Source of the DNA: Verrucomicrobiota bacterium
GTDB lineage: Bacteria; Verrucomicrobiota; Verrucomicrobiia; Chthoniobacterales; JAFAMB01
Assembly: GCA_019239825.1 (NCBI GenBank)
Contig: JAFAZK010000030.1
Span: 26,162 to 90,161 of the forward strand
Reading direction: 5' to 3'
Length of the DNA: 64,000 nt
In this document: piece by piece, positions 62,521-64,000 of the stretch
How the letters are laid out: each line of letters starts with the position of its first letter
How positions within the stretch are numbered: position 1 is the stretch's first letter
Translations under genes and position numbers: made by a program
Notes under the pieces: model-generated
The model's input: only the letters and a program-made list of their open reading frames with translations
What the model was told of the DNA's origin: nothing
Database searches by the model: none

Positions 62521-64000
62521 ATGTTCTGCCTAAAACATGGATCTTGGTTAGCGGCACTTTCGTTGTTTGCGACCTTGGCGGCGACAGCAGGTCCAGACAC
62601 CATCAATTTGTCACGCGACTTAGTTCGTCTCGGTATCGCTTCACAAAACCTGACTCCCAATGACCCTTCGCTCGATGCGCGTCCGTTATTTCAAGCGGCC
62701 GTAGAATACGCGGAAGCCCATGCGACCCATTTGATCACAGTCGATCATGGCGCGTACTATTTTCTCACGCTTCAGAACGAGACGTCCTACCTGTCTTTTC
62801 TTGGGCTTTCCGATCTCACCGTCGATCTTGGTGGATCTGCTATCTATTTCTCGGACGCGTTGCACCAGGGGTTCAACCTTACTGATTGCCAGCGTTTTAC
62901 GCTGAAAAACTTTAAGATCGATTTCCTGAGTCCGCCTTACACTTACGTCCGGCTCGCATCGGTCAACCCCGCGGAAAGAACGCTGGCCTACACGCTGCTG
63001 CCGAACTGGCCGGACCCCGCCTCGTTCAACGGCGCAACTTCGCTTGCGGTTCCCCTAGTGTTATGGGCGGTCGTGTTCCGGGATGGTCACATCGTAAACG
63101 CGACCTCACGGATGCAGGTGGCTGAACCCATCGCGAACCAAGTTCTACAACTAGTCCAAGATAATACTCCCTGGACGCAATCCCCCACGCTTTCCACCTT
63201 GCGTCCGGGCGATAAGATCGTCGTTACGGAGCGGGGCGGACCACCCCCTGTAATCGGAACGAGTAGCAATTCGATCACGATTGCTGACCTGACTATTCAT
63301 GGATCCAGCGCCTTTGCTGTCTTTTTGAGCGCGGTGAGCGATTCGACGGTCGATCATGTTTGCGTAATGCCGCGTCCAGGAAACCTCACCTCTACCAATG
63401 CGGACGGGATTCATCTAGGCAACTCAGGGCAAAATAATCATATCCGGAACTGCTTCGTTACCGGGACGCTCGACGATGCGCTCGCCATCGATGCACTTCA
63501 CCTTGCCACGGTATTAAGCCAAGAGGGAACTCGCCAGCTTACGGTAGAGCGCCAAGCCTATACGCTGTTCCCGAATGGAATCGCTGTCCACTTTGTCGAT
63601 CCGTCGACGGACGAAGAATTGCCTGGCGCAACGATTGTGTCCCAGAACCCACCCGATTCGGCTCCCCCAATTTACAACGGAACCGTCACGATCACTTTTG
63701 ATCAAGATTTGCCCGCTCTTACCCAGGGCTATGAAATGGTGGACGCGGGTCCGGATACTCGCGGAAACGGATCCAGTATCGAGAATAATGTGGTCGGCGA
63801 AACCCCATTCGGTCGCGGGATCTGGATCGGGGGAACGGAGGGCGTAAAGATTGAAGGCAATTCCATCGGTCATACAAGCAACGGCGGCATCGTGGTGTTT
63901 GAGGATACGTATACTAATGCGTATCCGGTTCCGCCGGCCCACGATATCGTCATTCAAGGGAATCTGATCCGGGGTAGTCTAGGTCCGATGGCTTCCGGTT
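62521..64000 (+). CDS. Secreted right-handed beta-helix protein (partial, runs off the window)
   Basis: From the ATG at 62521 the frame stays open to the window end (493 codons visible). It begins with a signal peptide (GSWLAALSLFATLAATA). Beta-helix rungs follow, typical of pectate-lyase-like or glycosyl-hydrolase-28-like proteins: ADLTIHGSSAFAVFL, NADGIHLGNSGQNNHIRNCF and GNGSSIENNVVGETPFGRG, GIWIGGTEGVKIEGNSIG. It probably binds or cleaves a polysaccharide. The family cannot be fixed without the C-terminus. Confidence 0.8.
   Translation, partial: MFCLKHGSWLAALSLFATLAATAGPDTINLSRDLVRLGIASQNLTPNDPSLDARPLFQAAVEYAEAHATHLITVDHGAYYFLTLQNETSYLSFLGLSDLTVDLGGSAIYFSDALHQGFNLTDCQRFTLKNFKIDFLSPPYTYVRLASVNPAERTLAYTLLPNWPDPASFNGATSLAVPLVLWAVVFRDGHIVNATSRMQVAEPIANQVLQLVQDNTPWTQSPTLSTLRPGDKIVVTERGGPPPVIGTSSNSITIADLTIHGSSAFAVFLSAVSDSTVDHVCVMPRPGNLTSTNADGIHLGNSGQNNHIRNCFVTGTLDDALAIDALHLATVLSQEGTRQLTVERQAYTLFPNGIAVHFVDPSTDEELPGATIVSQNPPDSAPPIYNGTVTITFDQDLPALTQGYEMVDAGPDTRGNGSSIENNVVGETPFGRGIWIGGTEGVKIEGNSIGHTSNGGIVVFEDTYTNAYPVPPAHDIVIQGNLIRGSLGPMASG

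Noticed and set aside
1..64000. tRNA, rRNA or transposase genes
   Set aside because: Scanning for tRNA T-loop and acceptor patterns, conserved rRNA stretches and transposase-like frames gave nothing convincing by eye; a covariance-model search would be the deciding test.

Overview
The window is a chromosomal segment of a free-living, GC-rich Gram-negative bacterium. A TonB/ExbB/ExbD system, lipoprotein-release permease, Tat- and Sec-exported proteins, a large Ser/Thr kinase, a beta-helix protein and many palindromic intergenic repeats fit a Verrucomicrobiota member, perhaps the Chthoniobacterales. This is an inference from gene content and style; no rRNA gene is present to settle it. I found no tRNA, rRNA, CRISPR array, IS transposase or replication origin.

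Layout. 0.2-5.3 kb is an accessory patch: a membrane protein, a LysR regulator divergent from an atypical SDR, a truncated NADP-binding reductase, a Tat-exported NodB-type deacetylase, an MDR oxidoreductase and the tail of a second MDR gene. 5.4-18.9 kb is a urea-use locus: a CPBP protease, then urtE/D/C/B on the minus strand, divergent from urtA and ureD-A-B-C-E-F-G on the plus strand. Urea would enter by the ABC transporter and be split to ammonia by the nickel urease. 19.2-26.5 kb holds a MATE exporter, an exported protein, hemL, a GT-C-like membrane protein, a GMC oxidoreductase and a small unknown. 26.6-39.7 kb is mostly housekeeping on the minus strand: a Lol permease, MFS, lysS, ilvB, a plus-strand Tat-SOD, a UvrD/PcrA helicase, lon and hsp20. 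40.3-45.9 kb carries an adenylate-kinase-like gene, fmt, a sigma54 response regulator with its soluble histidine kinase, and an exported protein. 46.2-55.5 kb is exbB-exbD-tonB, a kinase-pseudokinase-Sel1 protein, a lipoprotein, an aldose epimerase and a degenerate AMP-ligase-like protein. 55.9-64 kb has an FTR1 permease, alr, a DUF1573/rhodanese/MauE trio, a VC0807 protein, a RelE-like toxin, GNAT and HAD enzymes and the start of a secreted beta-helix protein cut by the window edge.

The most unusual signal lies between the genes. Nearly every long gap is a palindrome. At least four longer families recur or are nested: A, three copies built on GGCGAGGCTCCCGAA; B, a REPIN-like pair built on CAGCCCTGGG; C, a three-stem element between lysS and the MFS gene; and D, two copies built on GGGAGCCGC whose central parts lie in opposite orientation. 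A second class has arms made of short near-tandem words, such as ACGCAAAG and CACAGAGA, also placed as inverted pairs. Four of these structures sit in consecutive gaps from urtA to ureC, and several reach start or stop codons.
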